From Aphelenchoides besseyi (lineage: Eukaryota; Nematoda; Chromadorea; Rhabditida; Aphelenchoididae), in NCBI GenBank assembly GCA_024699855.1, contig JAMPIQ010000001.1, positions 14,942,001 through 15,006,000 on the forward strand: 64,000 nucleotides of DNA. Direction: 5' to 3'. Positions 1-12,600 of the stretch are shown here, one piece after another. Within the stretch, counting starts at the first letter, position 1. The number at the start of each line of letters is the position of its first letter. Made by a program: the position numbers and the translations under genes. The notes under the pieces are model-generated. The model had not been told where the DNA came from, did not search any database, and was given only the letters and a program-made list of their open reading frames with translations.

Positions 1-170
1 TAATAAATTTTACCTCGTCGCTCATTGTTTTTGGTTTTGAAACTTGCTAAATTGTGCCAGAGTAAAATTTTCAAAAATTTCAAGGTTTTTCGTGACAGTT
101 AAATGAAACTAAGAACGCTCGATAAATTTTGTATTTTTCAGAGACACCGTCAAATTTTAATGAAGTCATT

Positions 171-2305
171 ATGAATTCGAACATTCAAGAATGTCTTGTA
201 AGTTAAGTTTTCTCTGATTAATGTGTGATCTTTGAAATTCCAGGAAAAACTAAGTAGTTTACGAGTTGCCGAACTGCAATCCATCTGGGCGCAGTTCGGT
301 TATGCTGTGGGTTCCTGCGCCGAAATTGATCAGCAGCGTTGTTTTTTAGCATCGGAACCAAACGAAAAGCGTTCTCCAGACCAGGATCCGCGACGAATTT
401 TTGAAGGATCCGCTACTTTGTAATCAAGCTTGCGCTTTGGTTATGAAAATGTATGCGAATCGCGGACAAACTCGCAGCAGAACGTGTGCGACTACTCGTC
501 GCGAAACGACGCTGCTCTGGGATTACTCGACCCAGGGCAGCAATCAGGTAACATCGCTGGCCGATGTTAACAAAACGCTACTGCCTCAACGGGCATCTAC
601 GAAGCCTCAACCAATTGGTAAGCATTTTATTTTAGTTTCCGAATTTCGCGAAATTTTCAGATGCAAGTCGAGTTAAACTCGTGGATCTGCCGTTTTACGA
701 TCGAGAAGCCACTCTATTGACTGCTGTAGCGCTCACAAGCAGCAGTCAAAGTGGTATTCAGACAAAATCATTTCGTTTCTCGATTCCGGAAACGTTTTTG
801 GCATGTTTCTCACAGCGTGAAACCGACCCATTGCCACGTTACGAAATTCAACTGAGAATGGGATTATTGGATCCCTCAGAAGAACAACAGGTAGTTTTGC
901 ATTGTTTTTCTTTTTTTGAATATACAAAATAAGCGAACAACACTTGTTTGTTACTTTGTAAACTTCTTGTAGACGACATTATGTTGCGTTTCTTTTTCAA
1001 ACTTAGCAGCTATCACGAATTGATTCTAACATTTTTCAGGACGATTATCCCAAGAACGTGAGAGCGACGATCAATGGCTCAATGATCAATTTTCCGGTAA
1101 GTTCGATTTCTGATAAAACAATTGTTTCATTGATTTTAATATTTAGCCACTGATCAGCGTTCAACCTCGGCCTGGACAACTACAGACCGAGCAAAAGCGA
1201 CAATCGTGTCCCGTGAATATATCGCGAGCATGTTTGCCGATTCGAAATCAGTATCAGCTGAACATTGACTGGCAATTTGAAAGAACGAACTACTTTGTCG
1301 TAGTCTACGTCGTGAAACATTTGACGCCGCAAATTCTATCTGATCGTATCAAGGACAGTAATCATGTTCATCTTGAAGAAACTCGCGGAATGGTTCGTAA
1401 AAGTCTGCAGAAAGGCGCTGAAGATGACATTGCAATGGACAGTTTGAAAGTCTCGTTACTTTGTCCGGTAAGTGTTATAAATTAAGTTCTTCAAAAGCTA
1501 CCGTTTTACAGTTATCTCGTTTGGTTATGAACACACCATGTCGTTCAACAAATTGTTCGCATTTGCAGTGTTTTGATCTGCATAACTTTTTGATGATGAG
1601 CGAGAAACGACCGACGTGGAAGTGTCCGGTTTGTGGCACAGCATCTCCATACAGTTCTCTGGTTGTTGATCGGTTAGTTAAAAAGAAAAAAGATGTAGAG
1701 ATGAATGCAATTTGTTCAGCTACTTTTCCGATATTATTACGAAAGTTAATGGCAAAGCGAAAGATATTGAACTGTTGCCCGATGCTGATTTCAAAATAGT
1801 TGACGAAAAGAAATCACAATATCTCAGCGTGCAAGATCTCAACCTTCAAGAACCGAAGACTATGGCTCAACCAAAAAAAGGAGCGATTGATAAGTTTTCA
1901 CAAACTCACATCAATTCATCGGCACGATCTGCAACAAAAGAGCAATGGATACCTAAGCGTCCATCGACTCCTCATCATTCACGCACTTCGGACAGCTCAC
2001 AACCGGAGATTATTACTTTGGACGACGAGTTGGCGTTGTTCACGTCGAAAAGCCGAACACCATTGGAAATCATAACTTTAGATGATTCGTCGTCATCCGA
2101 AACAGAAAGTGAGAACGAAATCGGTGCTAACGCAGTCAGTGATTTTGCTCCGGCTTTAAATATGATGAACGGCAGCCGTAAAAGAACACACGCTCAGTCG
2201 ATCGCTGGAAGTGCTCCTGAAGTTATTACGCTGGACTCCGATTCTGAAGACGATGTACCCGTTAGAAAATCTTCGGCCACAACAAATACCGAAACATCAA
2301 AGTAA
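171..2305 (+). CDS. gei-17: PIAS-type SUMO E3 ligase
   Basis: Predicted E3 ligase that passes SUMO from the E2 Ubc9 to nuclear substrates. The gene can be read through short introns. Exon 1 (ATG at 171) encodes nine residues. The SAP domain follows (LRVAELQSIWAQFGYA) and is joined by a canonical 43-nt intron (307-349) to HRNQTKSVLQTRIRDEFLKD. A PINIT-like domain begins near 680 (VDLPFYDREATLL). The SP-RING/MIZ zinc finger lies at about 1513-1670, with the C-x-H-x-C...CPVCG ligands (CSHLQCFD, WKCPVCG). The tail carries repeated SUMO-interaction motifs of the type ITLDD/VITLDSDSEDD (about 2010-2260). Domain order and length match animal PIAS proteins; the symbol is the C. elegans orthologue's. 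AATAAA occurs at about 2366. Every exon joins in frame, so the gene looks intact. Confidence 0.92.
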
Positions 2306-3158
2306 TTTTTTGTTGGGTTTCAGATTTTGAGCGGGGTCTATTTTCTGTAAACTTAAACTCTTTCAATAAACTCTTTAGTTAAAAAGTTTTCTAACAAATG
2401 CATCTTTCAATCTATCTGTTTCTTTATTTAAACTAATCAGGATCTTTCTAAGACTTATACACTCGTATTAACCGTTTGATTTTCAGCGTCTTTTCGTTTC
2501 AACAAAAGCCTGTAATTGAGACGCCGGAAACCAATATCTTCGACGCAAAATCGATGGGAGATTGTTTGTCGGCAACCGAATTTGCTATCGAATTGTACAG
2601 TTTTCTCAAACAGTTCGAAGCCAATGATCTCCCGTGAAATCACTAGTCATCGTATCAAGTCATAAGCTATGGCATTTACTTCAACTTACAATTAATGTAT
2701 ATGATGAATCACGGTTAATGATACCATTCAAATCTTTTCTGTTGATCGAAAAATAAAATTTTGTATTGGAATGAGCCTTGTTCTCGACATATAAGAATGA
2801 ATGGTGCGATTCGGACCAACTTTATTAAAAGATCTGATCGTGGAAGTAGGAAATAAGATGTGACAAAGGTTTTGTAGTGACGGTTTGTCTCAACAGCTAC
2901 GGACGAGAAATTCGTTCCAGTGAGCCAAAGGGTTTGTTGTGCAAACAACGGAAACCAGTCAATTTGATATTCACACCCATGGGTTGGCAATGAAATCGAG
3001 AAGCCGGTCAACAGCACACAAATTTTATTCTCAAATCAAACCGGCGGCGCTTGTTTGGTCTGTTTCGATTGGTTCGGCGTATTCGTAGGTTGTTTCACTT
3101 GACCGTCTTGAATTGGCTCCACCTGCGAGTGTTGGACGGCGCCGCGATTCGGTTTTGA
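2306..3158. other. Spacer with short decayed coding-like segment
   Basis: No gene is supported here. A 3' splice-like TTTTCAG at about 2480-2487 precedes a short open stretch (to about 2638) that shares a 14-nt run (TTTCGTTTCAACAA) and a following CCGGAAACCA-like run with the gene at 3159-3590. It may be a remnant of a partial duplication of that gene. The rest shows only short open frames on both strands. Confidence 0.4.
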
Positions 3159-3590
3159 TGGCACTGGCGGACTCGGGAGTGTCGCGAATTCCCAACCGAA
3201 TCTCAGGCATTCATTAGTTGGTTCGATCAGTTGAAGGGTGATATCGCTCCACATGTCGATTTCCGACCGTTGAAACGAACGGAAAAAGAAGCCCAACGGT
3301 AAGACTCCATCTGATGTTTCTCATTTAACGTTCATTTCAGAGTCAGTTTTTTGGATGTTAAACATCATCCTTACGGAGCCGAGTTCTTGGCGTGTTTCAC
3401 TTCGATTGATGGATTCGAGCGCGTCGAATTTCGTTTCAACAACCCGGAAACCAGCGATCAGGACACGGAAATCGATGGAGAAGCAACGCCGACAATCACG
3501 CGACAAGCTCTCGAAGACCTACTCTCCAATAAGGATGAAGATGATTTGGCTAACCGATCAGATTTTAGCATATTGAGTCGGACTAAATGA
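3159..3590 (+). CDS. Unrecognised small gene (3' exons)
   Basis: Two exons are joined by a canonical 42-nt intron (GTAAGA at 3299, TTTCAG ending 3340). The junction reads EAQR|VSFLDVKHHPYG. The product is small and soluble, with a patterned core (FLDVKHHPYGAEFLACF, FERVEFRFNN), an acidic linker and a short charged C-terminus; the stop is TAA at 3588-3590. The frame is open from 3159 but has no in-frame ATG, so at least one upstream exon is missing from this model. The beta-strand-like core could suit a small thioredoxin-like mitochondrial ribosomal protein such as L53, but that is a guess. An opposite-strand frame (3296-3036) followed by AATAAA overlaps the first exon. The + model is preferred for its splice sites and protein-like pattern. 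Confidence 0.5.
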
Positions 3591-3741
3591 TCAATAAATT
3601 GACTATTTTAAGTTGTTTTAATGATTGTATAGCAGGCAAAAGGTTGAACTGAAATACTAAGCCAAAGAACAAAAAATCGATGTTTCCAGTCACACACGAC
3701 TTTTTCTTAGCTTTCTTCTTATTTCAACCTAATTTTTAGAA

Positions 3742-6470
3742 ATGACGGTCGCAAATTCTGTTGAACGTCCGCCGGATTCTGTTGTCAATCTCTTCTATCG
3801 ACTCGCCGATTTCAGTTCGGAAGAACGAGTTGCGGCGGCGGTCGAATTGTTGAACTGCGAAGGAGTGAGTTTCAGCCAAATGTTTTCAATTGCTCTTTAG
3901 ATTTCAACTCAATACAAAGACTACGTTCTTGACCGTCTGATTCGAGGACTGGCGACTGGAAAGACGGCTTGTCGCTTCGGCTTCTCGACCGCACTTGGCG
4001 GATTTCTCCAAACGTATCCCGACACGTTGGACGTCGACGAGTTTCTGAAGTTGGTCGAGGAAAAGTTGCCGTTGAATTTGCAGAAATCGGTTGGTCCTTC
4101 TTTCTTTGACTCTTCTTATTTCGTTTAGGAAAACGTTGGCAATAGCATTGGACAACATTTGGCCTTCCTCTCGGCCTACGAATCTGCGGTTTTCGATTCG
4201 CAATTGAGAAAACTGGTAACTCGGCATGTCGCTTTGTTGTCCGATTCTCCGTTCTTGTCATTGGCGGTTGTCAACGCGATTTCCGATGCGGCTAAACGAT
4301 TCGACGCTTCGGAGTTCAAAAAACAAATTCTGCCGCAGATTCGTTCGTTAATTGAACAGCCCCTTTCGACAATCACTCTTCACGGATTGATTCTGCTCAT
4401 TGATTTAGCTCCAGTGTTTCCGGTTCGTTTGATTCTGTCTAGTTCTGAATCGTCTTCTTTTAGAAGCTTTTATGTTCGGTCAACTCGGCAGTGTCTTCTG
4501 GAGGCCTCGAGATCAAGGACAAAGATCACGAATCGATTATATCGTTGTTGAAGGTAAGCGAATTGTCATGTACGGTTATTATGGTTTGTAGAGCGCTGAT
4601 CCCTCACATCGGCATGCGATTTGCGTCAAAATTCTCCGGTTGGGTGCCGACAATCACAAGTTCACGACGCTGCTCAGCGGCATCGTGAACAAATACGTTT
4701 GGGAGGGAGACGAAGCGAAATCGTGTGCTCGTTATTTCGATCTGATGGCAAATTTGTTTGCCGAAACAAAGTTTGGAAACGATCAGGTAACAGATAACTC
4801 GTATTCTTCTGTTCGATTGTTTAGGTTCTGCAATTGTTTGACACAAAGTTCGTGGTTTCTTGTCGCAAATACGCTCATCGTTCCGATCCGTCTTTTCGTG
4901 GAATGGACGCTGCAATTGCTGAAGCGATTGATGAGGCGAAGAAGCGAATTGAAAGCCAAGAGTTTGAGTCTAATGATCTATACAGCTTCCTGGAGATGAT
5001 CGATGGAGTTGAAGGCGGTGATTTCGACACTCGAGTTGCTCTGCCGTTTCGTTTCACCGAATTTCTGATTTCCAAATTGAACAACGACGATTACATTCGA
5101 TTTGCTCAAAGAGTGAGTTTGCGTGTTCGGATTCACGAACTCTTCCCTAGGCATTCCGTCAAGATCACTGGTCGTATAAACGGTTGGTGGTGGATTTCGC
5201 TCAACGACCTTCTGGTGTCAAGAAATCGGTGCTGTCGAGTTTGGGGAAGAAGGACGAAAAGACATTCACTGTCGCTTGTGGATTGTTGGAACAAATCTTC
5301 AAAGTTCATTACAAGTTCAATCGTTTCGCTGAAGTGGAATTGAAGGCCACAGATGCGGAGATGTTGTTGGAATTGTGTCCAGCTAAAAAGTCGACGAAAA
5401 ACAAAAAATCGGATAAGTGAGTTCGATGCATTTGACATTCAAACGTTTTGTTTAGTTCTCTGGAGATTCTGGCCGCTGGTCTTCGCTATCTTGGTCGAGT
5501 GGCTTCCGATGAACAGGATGCAGAGCAGTATTCCAACGAAGCAGACGAGTTGATCAAGATCTCTCGAAAACCTACTGGTCAATCAACTGCACTGATGGAT
5601 TTGTTGATTTCGGTAATCAGTCGAATTCATCGCGTCCATCGACCGTTAGCGTTCTTTGGCATCACGAAGAATCACTCGCTTTTCCAACCAAAGGATGTTG
5701 AGCACTTGGTTGAAGGTATCTGTCGTTCCGATTCACAGATCTTGGATGATGGAGAAGATATGATGGACGAAGATGACGAATTCAAACCGATCACCGAAGA
5801 GGAGCGTCGAGCAATTCAAGAGGAATGGACCAAAGACGCGGATGATGTTGAGATGAAAGAAGAAGCCGAAGAGACCGATGACTCCACGGATGCTGACTCC
5901 GAAGTGGATGTTGGCGACGACGAAGAAGAGGGGTTGGACCCGACGGCGCCTGTCGATCCGCTTTTGGTTGCACGAATCAAAAATGCTCTGGGCAAGCAGC
6001 TTTCGAAGAGGAAGATCAAAGCGACACGGTCAGTTTCTTCACTTTCTTTCCTCATTGTCGACTTTTAGGACATCGAAATGGACGATGAAGAGATGGCGGA
6101 GTTGGACAAGAACTTGGCTTCAGCTCTGCGAACATTCACGACTCGTGGCAAGAAAGAACAAACCGAAAATGTGAAGGTGTTTCGCTCCAAATGCATCGAA
6201 ATTCTGAACGTTTATTTCACTGTTGCCACCCTCGAAGAAGCTCAAGTGAGTGATCAGTCGCGTGATAGAAACTACAAGTTCTGTTTATAGGCGAATATTC
6301 ACCATCTGACGTCTCTTGTTTCGTTTCTTCAACGCCATCAGTTTACAGAATTGTTGAAGAAAACGAGCGCAATTTGCACGGTAATCGCAAACAAACACAA
6401 GACCTTGAAACCGCAGTTTCAACGTAGAGAAGAATTGTTATTACCGAAAGTGGAGCCGGAAGAAAAGTAA
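3742..6470 (+). CDS. Pol5/MYBBP1A-like nucleolar protein
   Basis: Likely orthologue of yeast Pol5 and animal MYBBP1A, HEAT-like nucleolar proteins tied to rDNA transcription and ribosome assembly. The ATG at 3742 starts MTVANSVERPPDSVVNLFYR. The next exons carry the family hallmark around YVLDRLIRGLATGKTACRFGFSTAL (residues about 45-70 of the model, split here only for naming). Helical repeats continue to about 5700. An acidic block follows (DDGEDMMDEDDEFKP, DSEVDVGDDEEEG; about 5745-5940), then a short basic end (stop 6468-6470). Introns are all short and canonical. The parent copy is complete. Its last about 680 bp are duplicated unchanged at 18588-19270. At about 900 codons it is in the family range. 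Expression probably nucleolar, by family. Confidence 0.82.
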
Positions 6471-6863
6471 TTGGTTGTTGTCAGATGTTCTAAACGAGTG
6501 TTTTTGTTGACTTTGATTGTTTTTGTTGTTGTTAAGTTTTCCAGTAAAAGTTTGAGTAAATACTGCAGACAATGAGTTTTATAGTCCTTTATTTCTACAA
6601 CAAAGAAATCAACAATCCAAAGTTCATGCCGTTTTCTTTTCTTTCTTTTGACCGTATCGTTGAAGCAGCTTGGTGCACAAACGAGCTGTAGACTACAGAA
6701 TTAGAACCAAAGAAAGAAACAAAGTAAAGACGGAGAATGTGAAAAGAGCAAGAAGATCAAAGGAATGTTGTTGTTGAATGAAACTGGATCGGGATGCTGG
6801 CAGTTCGAATTCGTTCAATGGTCCGTTACGTGCAGAAAACTCGACGTCACAAACGAACACATC
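6471..6863. other. Convergent spacer between Pol5 and UGT
   Basis: Intergenic stretch between two convergent 3' ends. It holds T-rich sequence just after the Pol5 stop and no supported gene. It is part of the perfectly duplicated segment. Confidence 0.6.
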
Positions 6864-8561
6864 TCAAAGACTAAACGGATCTTCCGCCATCTTTAAGCTC
6901 ACTTCTTTGGCCACTTTCAGATAACTGGGATCTTCGAGAATCGTACGGATAGCATCAGCAAGCGTCGAAGTGATTGTGTGGCGTCGGTCAACAAAAACTC
7001 CGAGTTTGCGTTTGACTATAAGCGCCGTGTTGAACGGCTTATCAGCAAAGAAAGGTAAGGCAACCACTGGAACACCAAAACGAGCAGCATCATTCAACGA
7101 ATTCAAACCTGTAAACATCGCATTTGATTCCTGTCTTCTTGCTCGTCGAGGCCGATTTGCTTCCTAAATTCAAGAACTTACCCATGTGTGAAATGAACGC
7201 AACAGTATGCGGATGAGCCAGAATACTCGACTGGTTCATCCAGTTAACAGTATGAACATTCTTATAGTGAGCAGAAGTCAGATGAGTCAAATTGTTGCTA
7301 TTGGCATTCGTCACTTTCCAAATGAATTGGTAGTTCGGGAATTAACTGAAGGCATCTAGGAACGCATCCCGGATCTCTGGCCTCATGTGATCGGTGTTGA
7401 CGATTGATCCAAAGGAGACCAAAATCACTCCTTTTGATGCACGATCAAAAATGGCCGTAAAAGTCTGTGGAATCGTTGTATTGTGGTAGTAGATAAACTA
7501 ATACCTGATCCAATTTTTAAGGTTTCCATTCCGATTCCACCAATTTGCTTCACTTTGGCGCGCAATGATCTCGGAAAATCAATGAACTTGTTGGTGTTCA
7601 ACCAAACGAACTCGACTCGTCTCAATTTCTTCTGATGATGGAAAGTCCGGAGAAAAAAGTTTCTGCATAACTTTCCGCACTGGAGGCGGTTTCATTTGTA
7701 AGTTTGTTCGCCAGAACATGATCGCATTGACCGCTCGTTCTGTCAAGCGGCTAATCGGATTAATTTTTTCTTGATTGACCATCACTGAGATGCTCTTGTT
7801 TTATGCTATCGGTAATACAACTTACTTGGAATGTTGTTATGGTCGGTGGGAATGCCGTGCACATAACTTGTGTAATCAGTTGATGGAAGAGCTGAAATGT
7901 GCCGTCCTTTTCGATGACAGTAATCTCTTCGTACCGCTTAGTTCGTGAGTAAGTGGAAGAGACTGAAGGCATTGATCGATACTCTCGCCTAAATTGCCAC
8001 CTTATTTCTTGATAGTTCATCTCACTAACCGAATCCGGTTTTGTAGTTGTGAGAACGAAGCTTCTCCAAAAGCTCGGTCTGAAGCAACATACCTGGAATC
8101 CGTCAACAAGAACCGGAAGAAATCTCTTACTTTCGCAATACATGGCCATCATATTTTTGAATTTCCCGGATTCTGCCGGAATCTTTTTGTTCTCAAAAAC
8201 ATCATTCCACCTGAAAACACCTCCAAGAGTTATGTTCAGTGCGATCGAGCTGACCATTTCATGTTCTTCTAACTCGGCCGTAGCCGTCAACTCCACACGC
8301 GTGGCATTCGCTTTCTTCGTTCCATTTGAAGTAATCGAACAGCGGAATCACAAAGTCCTAAGAAACAGTCTCTTGAATTGAACGTTTCGAACTCACGACT
8401 TCATGTCCGGCATCCTGTAAAATGTCCGCTAAACATCCTGTAAAACCAATGTGAGAGTGTCCCAAATTCGTAGATATGAACAGAAAACGTTCAGCAGAAA
8501 CAGCCGGCAACAAGACAAACGGAACAATCGCAGGACAAAACAACATCGTACGCGATGTCAT
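6864..8561 (-). pseudogene. UDP-glycosyltransferase pseudogene, copy A
   Basis: Remnant of a nematode UDP-glucuronosyltransferase, an ER-lumen enzyme that conjugates sugars to small lipophilic molecules. The N-terminus has a signal peptide (MLFCPAIVPFVLLPAVSA). Recognisable later parts are FIDFPRSLRAKVKQIGGIG and the donor-binding signature FISHMG|LNSLNDAARFGVP followed by FFADKPFNTALI. Lesions seen: an in-frame TAA at 7342-7344 (DAFS*FPNYQFIWK); a frame change near 7615 between SSEEIETSRV and VWLNTNKF; a likely 1-nt shift near 8330 between FDYFK and GTKKANATRV; and a stop right after AEDPFSL, so the C-terminal membrane anchor is missing. Some breaks could be undetected introns, but the TAA inside a conserved block argues for a pseudogene. 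Confidence 0.8.
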
Positions 8562-9609
8562 AACCTTCGACTTGGTCGTCTCTTTATAGCGACCGTCTCG
8601 ACCCTACTCGTTTTACATGTAGTTTGTAGTGTAATCCCTGGAGCTAATTGATTCGAATGATCGTGCAACTTCTGTTGTGCCGCAAACAAGGAAATTCGTG
8701 TGATTAGTTGCACTAAACGTGTGGACCGTGTTCTTCCGAAGTGGTTGATAAGCGAGTTCAGTTGCTATTACCTTTGTGACTTGAACATGCCAACTGCGGT
8801 GATCAAACGTCTCAAGAGATCGAGTGATTACAACTCTCGAAATGGTCGGTTGTTTCTTCACGATCTTCAGTGGCTGCTTTCAGATGAACTCTAAAATCGA
8901 TCGTTACATGAAGTTGGACGAAATGTCAAGGTACCTGGAAACCGGCAATGTTGTCCGGTGGTCAAGACGATGGCTCGAGCATGTGGTTTTTGAGCTTTAG
9001 ATTTCTTGCGTTTGAACTCGTTGAAATAGATTCTGAGTCAACGAGAGTTTTTTTCAATTGTCGAGTTCCAACGAGCTCTCGCAATTTTTTCCTTGTTTCC
9101 AATTCCACGTTTTCTAATATTGAAAGTTAAACGGAAACCAAAATTGCCGTTAGAATTGCGCGTTCTGATCGATGTGTGTCCAGGACGTCAACTCGAAGAT
9201 CACCAAACATTTCCACACTATTACGTTCATAAAAAGTCTACTCTTCATTTGGTTCTCCGCATTGTTTGAGGACATGATCGGGTACAAGTCGAGCAGGAGG
9301 ACCAAGAAGACAACAGAATTGAAAACAGAGTCAACTTATCTGTGGCCAGAAATCCCCATAGATTCGCAAATGAGACCTTCAAAAAACATTTTGCAAATTA
9401 TTTGACAATTCTCGCTGCAAATCTAACCCTTCATTTGATCTTGTATCTCTTTAAGTTATTTTCGAGCTAACAATTCGGCATAAAGAATCAGCAAGTGAAG
9501 AGTTGATGAGTGCAAAGCGAAGATTAGAGGCCTTTAGTTTTGTGGTTTTTCATCGTTCGCAGCCAAGATCGGACTGACAATCAATAAGCGTTTATTTCTA
9601 ACGCAAACG
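8562..9609. other. UGT upstream region and spacer
   Basis: No gene is supported. The part up to about 9115 aligns with 21028-21590. At 9489-9531 lies a 43-nt sequence whose reverse complement recurs at 18502-18545, beside the left edge of duplication copy C. Short open frames on the + strand show no family resemblance. Confidence 0.55.
9489..9531 (+). repeat. Inverted repeat arm near duplication edge
   Basis: Starts CAGCAAGTGAAGAG and ends GATTAGAGGC. Its reverse complement, with one indel and few changes, is at 18502-18545. Weaker similarity extends further on the left side (TTCGAGCT...). The two arms lie near the right end of block A and just left of block C. Confidence 0.8.
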
Positions 9610-9620
9610 TGTTTAGTACA
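9610..9620. repeat. LINE target-site duplication, left
   Basis: TGTTTAGTACA, repeated exactly at 12650-12660 and bracketing the retrotransposon. Eleven identical bases at exactly the element edges fit target-primed reverse transcription. Confidence 0.85.
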
Positions 9621-12600
9621 GTTCTCCGTCTGCAGCAATCGCGAGCGGTCGTGTTTTTGCGCCGCTCCGATCTCTTCCGTTTCACAACGATCTACTCCGT
9701 CTCAACCGCGGAAATCGGCCACAGAAGAGAACTCCGGCCACCGACTTCGCTCCCGTTGCAAAGGAGGTCTCTACACGACGAATCCCGAGAATCGTCGGAG
9801 CCTCTGGGCCGTAGGACATGACAAGAAGAAGAACCGATCAAATCCGGATCTGTTCGCTCAACGTTCGCTCCATCCGTACTGCCACTTCTCTGGCCCAATT
9901 CGAAGAAGACGCCGCAAAGATCAAATTCGACATCTTTGGCCTTTCCAAAACGTGGAACGATGGCTGCAACACAACAACACTCGGCTCTGGTTACGTACTA
10001 CACTCGAGCGGCCCGCTTTCCCACGGTTGGCGAAAGAAGACGGGGTTTGCTTTTACACCTCCGCTGCCATCAACAAACGAATCGAAGGCGTTCGTTTCTA
10101 CAGCGATCGCATCATCCAACTGGTCATCAACCTAGGAGGCCTCCAAAAGGCGAGAGTGACACAAATCTATGCACCTCAATCTGGCCGAGGCGAAGACGAA
10201 TACGACACGTTTCTCGACGATCTTCAACGAGCTCTCGATGGTCGCCGTTTTGCTCACGACATTGTCCTGGGAGATTAGAACGCAATTATTGGCCCATCAC
10301 TCCCCGGCGATACGTGCTGTGGACCATTTGCCTTTGGACGACGAAATCTCCCCGGAGACATGGTAGTCAATTTCTGTGAAGCCAACGGTCTCAAAATCGC
10401 CAATGGTTTCTTCCGAAAACGACGAGCACAGAAATGGACATGGATGGCACCTAACCGGAAATCCGCACACGAAATCGACTTGGTCGTCGTCAAGAACCGC
10501 TCAACTCTCTCTGACGTCTCGGCTCTCAGCCGAAACAACGCGAGCAGCGACCACCGGGTTATACGATCAATCGTTCGCACACCGACCAAATGCGTATGGC
10601 GCAACGCACGACCTCGCCAACTCCCGCCGTCGTTCGATCGACTTCAACTCCAGGTTGGAATCAGAACCCTAGTCACTTCTCTCGCTTCAGATCCGACCTA
10701 CGACCAACTGATCCATTCGATGAGAGAAGCGATGGCCAAAGCCGAACAACGACCAACACCGGTACCCCGAATCTCCGCCGTTACTCGCTCACTGCTAGAA
10801 GCACGACGAAACGCGAAGTTCGGAACAAACGTTGGACAGCTGCAGAACGTCGCCTACAATGTCCTCTGCAAAGCCGCCCGAGTCTCCATCACCGAAGACC
10901 TGCGATGCCATCAAATCGCTGTCCTCGAAAGAGCGCTCAACGTCAACTGACTTAAACGCGGAAGACTGGAGCTTGCATACAAGCGGCGCCAAATCTCCCA
11001 AGTGCGGAAATCGGACGGCTCGATCTCCGCGTCAACAGCGGAAACAGTCCAAGCGGTGGCCGACTTCTACAACCAGCTCTACGCATCACCAAACGGTCCG
11101 TTTGTTAACACAGCAAGTGGAACTCTTGAGCGACCGATCACCGCCGAAAAGCAGCCGCCAGAATTCGAGGCAACACGAGTCCTGGAGCCGATGGTATCCC
11201 ATCAATCGTGGCGAAGCACGGCATCCCCATGATCACCGACACGTTGGCCGCTTTACTCAACGAGATGTTCGAAGCTGACTGCTTTCCCGCCGACTTTGCG
11301 CTCTCAACGACCATTCTTCTCCACAAAAAAGGTGATGCATTTGATCTAGACAACTACCGACCAATATCACTACTGTCCACGATTTTTAAGGTCGTTACTC
11401 GAGTGATCACCGAGCGAGTTGAAACGGCCGTGACCAAACGCATTCCCAAAGAACAGGCCGGTTTCCGACGTGGCTACTCAACTGTCGACCACATCAACAC
11501 GTTGAACCTGCTGGTCGAAAAGTGCCGGGAATGGAAACGGCCACTCCACATGCTTTTCGTTGACTTCCGCAAAGCATTCGACACTCCATCTGAAATCAAT
11601 CTGGAGTGCACTGGAGCACTTCGGAGTCGACAACTGCACGATCCGAATGGTCAAGCAAATCTACGCCGCTGGACGCTCAACAATCTCAATTGGGGAGTCG
11701 ATGGCACCGTTCGACGCACAAAGAGGAGTCCGACAAGGAGACTCACTATCTCCACTTCTCTTTGTAACCACACTTCAGTCGGCTCTTGACCGTGTCAACT
11801 GGAAAGCTCGTGGAGTAGCTATTGGCAGACACCGGCTCCATTATCTCGCCTATGCCGATGACATCGCGATTTTCTCGTCCAATCTGGCCCAGCTCCAAAC
11901 GACTGCCAACGATCTCGCTTTCGCCTGTGCAGCAGTTGGACTGGAAGTCAACGTTGCCAAGACCAAGCTCATGTCAACTCGTAATGGTCGAGACACCGAC
12001 ATTACCGCCGCACTCTACCTCAACGGCAACCTCGTCGAGTGTGTCCGAGAGTTCAACTACCTGGGCCAACTGATCACGATGCCACGGAACCACGGACGTG
12101 AGATTGGACGACGAATAGGAGCTGCCTGGGGCGCGTTTCGCAAAGCTGCCGAATTTCTCACAAGCAGACAAGTTCCGATGGCCCTCAAACGTCGCTACTT
12201 CCACCAAGTCATCATGCCCAGCCTGACGTACGGGTGTGAAACCTGGGCGCTCCGAAAAGACGCAAGACTCCGTCTCCGACGATGCCAAACGAAGATCGAG
12301 CGCCGTTTCCTGAACATCCGGCTGGGAGACAAGAAATCGCGAGATTGGATTCGCCAACAGACGAACCTCAACGACGTCATCACCACAGTTCGAAAGCGAA
12401 AATGGCGCCACGTTCGGAAAATGTTCGATCGAGCAGCAGAAAACCGATGGGACCTCCGGCTACTCAACTGGATGCCAGCACTCCGAAGACCAACTCCCGG
12501 ACGACCCGCGATCCGCTACGAAGACGACTTCCGGAAAGTAGCCGCAAAAGACTGGCGAACGAAAGTGATCACTCCAAATTGGTCCTCTTCTTTGTTGTTA

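Larger units (their letters stand above)
5788..9115. repeat. Segmental duplication block A (parent)
   Basis: Matches 18588-21590 in direct orientation. From 5788 to 7987 I see no difference from the copy (constant offset 12800). From 7988 on, substitutions become frequent and a 327-bp segment (8058-8384) is absent from the copy. Similarity fades near 9115. The block starts inside the acidic-region exon of the Pol5 gene, which is whole here, so this is the parental side for that gene. Confidence 0.93.

Noticed and set aside
2715..3017. Minus-strand open frame of 100 codons
   Set aside because: No splice signals, hydrophobic biased composition and no family resemblance; lies in an A/T-rich spacer.
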